Positions 4,624-7,411 of a DNA stretch of 7,411 bases are shown in pieces; within the stretch, counting starts at the first letter, position 1; the number at the start of each line of letters is the position of its first letter. Source of the stretch: Eubacteriales bacterium (GTDB lineage Bacteria; Bacillota_A; Clostridia; Christensenellales; Aristaeellaceae); the NCBI GenBank assembly GCA_029974855.1, contig JARKQO010000048.1, forward strand, positions 1-7,411. Direction: 5' to 3'. The notes under the pieces are model-generated. The model saw nothing but the letters and a program-made list of their open reading frames with translations, was not told the origin of the DNA and did not search any database. Position numbers and translations under genes: made by a program.

Positions 4624-6639
4624 ATGAATCGATTTGTGTTAAAAGCCCCCTATCCCCCCAGCGGCGATCAGCCCGCAGCCATCGATTCCCTGGCCCGGGG
4701 CGTTCGGGAGGGAAAAAAAAACCAGGTTTTGCTGGGCGTTACCGGCAGCGGCAAAACCTTTACCATGGCCTCCATCATCGAAAAGGTGCAAAAGCCCACC
4801 TTGGTGCTGGCCCACAACAAGACCTTGGCCGCCCAGCTGTGCAGCGAGCTCCGCGCCTTCTTCCCCGACAGCGCCGTGGAGTATTTTGTTTCCTATTACG
4901 ATTACTACCAGCCGGAGGCCTACATCGCCGCCACTGATACCTACATCGAAAAGGACTCTTCCGTCAACGAGGAGATCGACCGCCTGCGCCACAGCGCCAC
5001 AGCCGCCGTGCGGGAGCGCAAGGATGTGATCATCGTCTCCAGCGTCAGCTGCATCTACTCCATGGGCGATCCCAGCGAGTACGAGGGCATGATGGTGAGC
5101 CTGCGCCCGGGCATGGCTTTGGGCCGGGACAAGCTCATCGCCAGGCTGGTGGAGATCCAGTATGAGCGCAATGATTTCGCGTTTGAGCGGGGCAGCTTCC
5201 GGGTCCGGGGAGACGTGCTGGAAATCATCCCCGCCAACGCCAAGGACCATGCCCTGCGGGTGGAGTTCTTTGGGGACGAGATCGAGCGCATCCGGGAGAT
5301 CGAGGTGATCACCGGCAACGTGCTCTCCTCCCTGGAGCACGCGTTGGTTTTCCCCGCCACACACTATGCCATGGATCGGGAAAAGATGAACGCCAACATC
5401 GACACCATCGAGCACGACCTGGCCATCCGGGTCCAGGAGCTCAAGGACCAGGAGCAGCCCCTCTACGCCCTCCGCCTCCAGCAGCGCACCCGCTACGACA
5501 TCGAGATGCTGCGCCAGATCGGCCACTGCACCGGCATCGAAAACTACAGCCGCTACTTTGACGGCCGCAAGCCCGGGGACACCCCCTATACCCTCCTGGA
5601 CTACTTTCCCAAGGATTTTCTGCTCTTCATCGACGAAAGCCACGTCACCGTGCCCCAGGTGCGGGGTATGTACAACGGCGACCGGGCCCGGAAGGAAAAC
5701 CTGGTGGAGTACGGCTTCCGCCTTCCCTCCGCCTTTGACAACCGGCCTTTGCTCTTTGACGAGTTTCTGGAGCGGGTCCATCAGGTGGTCTACGTCAGCG
5801 CCACCCCCGCCCCCTACGAGCTGAACCTTAGCGAAAACACCGTGGAGCAGATCATCCGCCCCACGGGCCTCATCGATCCCCAGGTGATCCTGCGCCCAGC
5901 CACCGGCCAGGTGGACGAACTGGTGGGGGAGGTCCGCAAGACCATCACCCAGGGCCACCGGGTGCTGGTCACCACCCTCACCAAGCGCATGGCCGAAAGC
6001 CTCACCGATTACCTGGCCAGCCTGGACATCAAGGTCCGCTACCTCCACAGCGACATCCAGACCATGGAGCGCACCGAGATTATCCGGGACCTGCGCCTGG
6101 GCGAGTTCGACGTGCTGGTGGGCATCAACCTCCTCCGGGAGGGCCTGGACATGCCCGAGGTGGCCCTTGTGGCCATTTTGGACGCGGACAAGGAGGGCTT
6201 CCTCCGCAGCGAAACCTCTCTGATCCAGACCATTGGCCGGGCTGCCCGCAACGTGGACGGCCGGGTCATACTTTACGGCGACCAGCTCACCGACAGCATG
6301 ATGCGGGCCATGAACGAAACCAACCGCCGCCGCGCCCTCCAGGAGGCCTACAACCGCCTCCACGGCATCACGCCCCAAAGCGTCAAAAGCACCGTCCAGG
6401 CCCTGCTGAAAATCACCAGCGACTTTGCCGAGCACGCCCCCGAGGGCCTCAGCGAGGAGGAGAAGCTCCAGCTGCTCCAAAGCCTGGAGGACCGCATGCT
6501 CTCCGCCGCCAAGGCCCTGGACTTCGAACAGGCCGCTAAGCTCCGGGACCAACTCTTCGAGCTCAAGGGGGACAAAACCCCCGCCATCCAAAAGCCCCAG
6601 ATCAAGAAGCGGAGGACCCGGGAGCGGATGCGGAAGTAG
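4624..6639 (+). CDS. uvrB: Excinuclease ABC subunit B
   Basis: This 671-residue protein is UvrB, the damage-verifying helicase-like subunit of nucleotide excision repair. It is loaded by UvrA and then recruits UvrC for incision. In order there are Walker A GVTGSGKT (38-45), the beta-hairpin that inserts between DNA strands starting at [10 protein letters not shown] (91-100), the Walker B motif DESH (337-340), VSATP (391-395), the helicase motif [11 protein letters not shown] (535-543) and a C-terminal UVR domain (about 612-647) used for UvrC contact. Length is normal for the family. The ATG at 4624 has AAGGAG eight bases upstream and begins the conserved [16 protein letters not shown] start; the frame is open 50 codons further upstream but would then cover the promoter. 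No uvrA follows, unlike the common uvrB-uvrA arrangement: a repeat, a terminator and a convergent degV come next. Codons 30-33 contain a run of nine A (4713-4721). Confidence 0.98.
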   Translation: MNRFVLKAPYPPSGDQPAAIDSLARGVREGKKNQVLLGVTGSGKTFTMASIIEKVQKPTLVLAHNKTLAAQLCSELRAFFPDSAVEYFVSYYDYYQPEAYIAATDTYIEKDSSVNEEIDRLRHSATAAVRERKDVIIVSSVSCIYSMGDPSEYEGMMVSLRPGMALGRDKLIARLVEIQYERNDFAFERGSFRVRGDVLEIIPANAKDHALRVEFFGDEIERIREIEVITGNVLSSLEHALVFPATHYAMDREKMNANIDTIEHDLAIRVQELKDQEQPLYALRLQQRTRYDIEMLRQIGHCTGIENYSRYFDGRKPGDTPYTLLDYFPKDFLLFIDESHVTVPQVRGMYNGDRARKENLVEYGFRLPSAFDNRPLLFDEFLERVHQVVYVSATPAPYELNLSENTVEQIIRPTGLIDPQVILRPATGQVDELVGEVRKTITQGHRVLVTTLTKRMAESLTDYLASLDIKVRYLHSDIQTMERTEIIRDLRLGEFDVLVGINLLREGLDMPEVALVAILDADKEGFLRSETSLIQTIGRAARNVDGRVILYGDQLTDSMMRAMNETNRRRALQEAYNRLHGITPQSVKSTVQALLKITSDFAEHAPEGLSEEEKLQLLQSLEDRMLSAAKALDFEQAAKLRDQLFELKGDKTPAIQKPQIKKRRTRERMRK

Positions 6640-6640
6640 C

Positions 6641-6682
6641 GGGGGGAGGGTACGGACGAGGGGGGGTACGGACGGGGTGGGG
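6641..6682 (+). repeat. G-rich tract with 16-base-period direct repeat
   Basis: GGGTACGGACG occurs at 6648-6658 and again at 6664-6674, starting two bases after the uvrB stop. The tract has G runs at 6641-6646, 6648-6650, 6660-6666, 6674-6677 and 6679-6682. Bases 6660-6682 fit the simple G3+N1-7 quadruplex pattern, if the seven-G run is split around one loop base. A similar G-rich lead follows the murA stop on the minus strand. Confidence 0.6.
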
Positions 6683-6687
6683 TTACG

Positions 6688-6726
6688 CAAGGGCTCCGCC
6701 CTTGACCCGGCAGGGCTATGCCCTGC
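6688..6726 (+). repeat. Paired-palindrome repeat, copy 2 (after uvrB)
   Basis: A 7-bp stem with a 3-base loop (CAAGGGC, TCC, GCCCTTG; 6688-6704) is followed five bases later by a second 7-bp stem (GCAGGGC, TAT, GCCCTGC; 6710-6726), then ACCCA. The second palindrome shares the core CAGGGCTATGCCCTG with the copy after murA, but its outermost pair is G-C instead of C-G. There is no following U tract, so this is not a standard intrinsic terminator. Confidence 0.8.
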
Positions 6727-6800
6727 ACCCAACTCTTGATATGGTTAATCGGCTTCTCAGAGCAGGTTCCAAGAGGGGCTTGGGGAAAGATATATAAATA

Positions 6801-6839
6801 AAAGGGTTGCGGCAAAATCCATGCTTGCCGCAACCCTTT
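6801..6839. terminator. Bidirectional intrinsic terminator between uvrB and degV
   Basis: A perfect 15-bp stem (AAAGGGTTGCGGCAA at 6801-6815, its complement at 6825-6839) encloses a 9-base loop. On the minus strand the stem runs into TATTTATATATC, a good U-rich tail for ending degV transcripts 41 bases beyond the stop. On the plus strand the stem ends in UUU, followed by GTTTCTGGTTTTC, so it can also stop uvrB read-through. Confidence 0.9.
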
Positions 6840-6879
6840 GTTTCTGGTTTTCTGCCTTGTTCGTGTCAGCCTGACCTTA

Positions 6880-7411
6880 TCAGGCGGTGCGTTCCTTGCC
6901 CATGAAGCAGGAGGCGATGGTCCCCGGCCCGCAGTGCGCCCCGATCACCGGGCCCACATAGATGGTTTCAATGCCCCCGATGGAGGGCACCCGCTCCCGG
7001 ATCAGCGCCTCCAGCCGGGCCGCGTCCTCCGGGGCGTCCGCGTGCATCAGGATGAGGGTTTGGTTCTCCGGGTCCAGGATATTCTCGACGGTCTTGTCCG
7101 CGATGAGGCGCAGCGCTGCCTTGCGGCCCCGCACCTTGTCCGCGCTGACCAGCTTTCCGGCCTTGTTCAGGATGATGATGGGCTTCAAGTCCAGGGCGGT
7201 GCCCAAGGTGGCTGCCACGGCGCTGATGCGCCCTCCCCGGCGGAGGTATTTCAGGTCATCCACGGTGAACCAGGCTTGGGCGCGGAGTTTGTTGGCCTCC
7301 ACCCAGGCAGCCACCTCTTCCATGGATTTGCCCTGGTCGTATTGCCGGTAGGCCTCCAGGATCAGCAAGCTCTGGGGGGCGGAGATGCTCAGGGTGTCCA
7401 CCACGATCATT
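6880..7411 (-). CDS. DegV-family fatty-acid-binding protein, 5' part missing
   Basis: The visible 176 residues are the C-terminal part of a DegV/FakB-type protein. Family members run to roughly 280-290 residues, so about 110 N-terminal residues lie beyond the window edge. The Met at 7410 is probably internal. DegV proteins bind a single fatty acid, and FakB members present it to the kinase FakA for phosphorylation and entry into phospholipid synthesis. Signatures visible here are VVDTLSIS, FTVDDLKYLRRGGRIS (visible residues 48-63), LKPIIILN, KVRGRKAAL and the C-terminal GPVIGAHCGPGTIASCF (153-169). The sequence after VDTLSIS is APQSLL, where many relatives have a GQG-like turn, and Cys replaces the common Thr or Val in the GAHxGPG motif. 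Which fatty acid it binds cannot be told. It ends at the bidirectional terminator. Confidence 0.9.
   Translation of the reverse strand, partial: MIVVDTLSISAPQSLLILEAYRQYDQGKSMEEVAAWVEANKLRAQAWFTVDDLKYLRRGGRISAVAATLGTALDLKPIIILNKAGKLVSADKVRGRKAALRLIADKTVENILDPENQTLILMHADAPEDAARLEALIRERVPSIGGIETIYVGPVIGAHCGPGTIASCFMGKERTA

Noticed and set aside
4639..6732. Very long open frame (697 codons) antisense to uvrB
   Set aside because: It mirrors the uvrB codons in a GC-rich gene, has a low-complexity Val/Leu/Gly/Asp/His-rich composition and shows no recognisable domain.

Overview
The window is GC-rich, with G or C at most third codon positions. It carries six protein genes with a Firmicutes look: a Bacillus-type MazF, the clostridial form of DinB (DLNNFYASV and GTDEAWLD motifs), a Bacillus-like D-amino-acid aminotransferase, MurA, UvrB and a DegV-family protein. 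A Gram-positive LexA box (GAAC-N4-GTTC) sits at the dinB promoter. Together with the short palindromes of the CAGGGCTATGCCCTG kind between genes, this suggests a high-GC member of the Clostridia, probably Oscillospirales. That placement is an inference from gene character, not a database match.

Layout: mazF (minus, 29-376) lies back to back with dinB (plus, 651-1898). The 274-base gap between them holds a possible mazF promoter, a compact set of overlapping hairpins that can end transcription on either strand, and a strong dinB promoter with one clear and one degenerate LexA site. dinB converges on dat (minus, 1892-2746), and their stop codons overlap by 7 bases. murA (minus, 3058-4299) lies upstream of dat on the same strand, with a 311-base gap containing palindromic repeats and a possible dat promoter. 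A 34-codon reading frame with a good ribosome site overlaps the murA start. uvrB (plus, 4624-6639) diverges from murA and has a very good extended -10 promoter. A second copy of the palindromic repeat follows uvrB, then a 15-bp-stem bidirectional terminator, then the 3' part of a degV gene (minus, from 6880 to the window edge).

Functionally there are two themes. DinB and UvrB handle DNA damage (translesion synthesis and nucleotide excision repair), and only dinB shows a visible SOS operator. MurA and Dat both feed peptidoglycan precursor synthesis: MurA makes the enolpyruvyl intermediate and Dat can make D-glutamate or D-alanine. MazF is a ribonuclease toxin with no antitoxin gene visible on its upstream side.

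I found no mobile element, CRISPR array, tRNA or rRNA, and no clear undescribed multi-gene system. The most unusual signals are the paired-palindrome repeats that follow both murA and uvrB in the same orientation, the mutually exclusive hairpins in the mazF leader, and the small frame overlapping murA.
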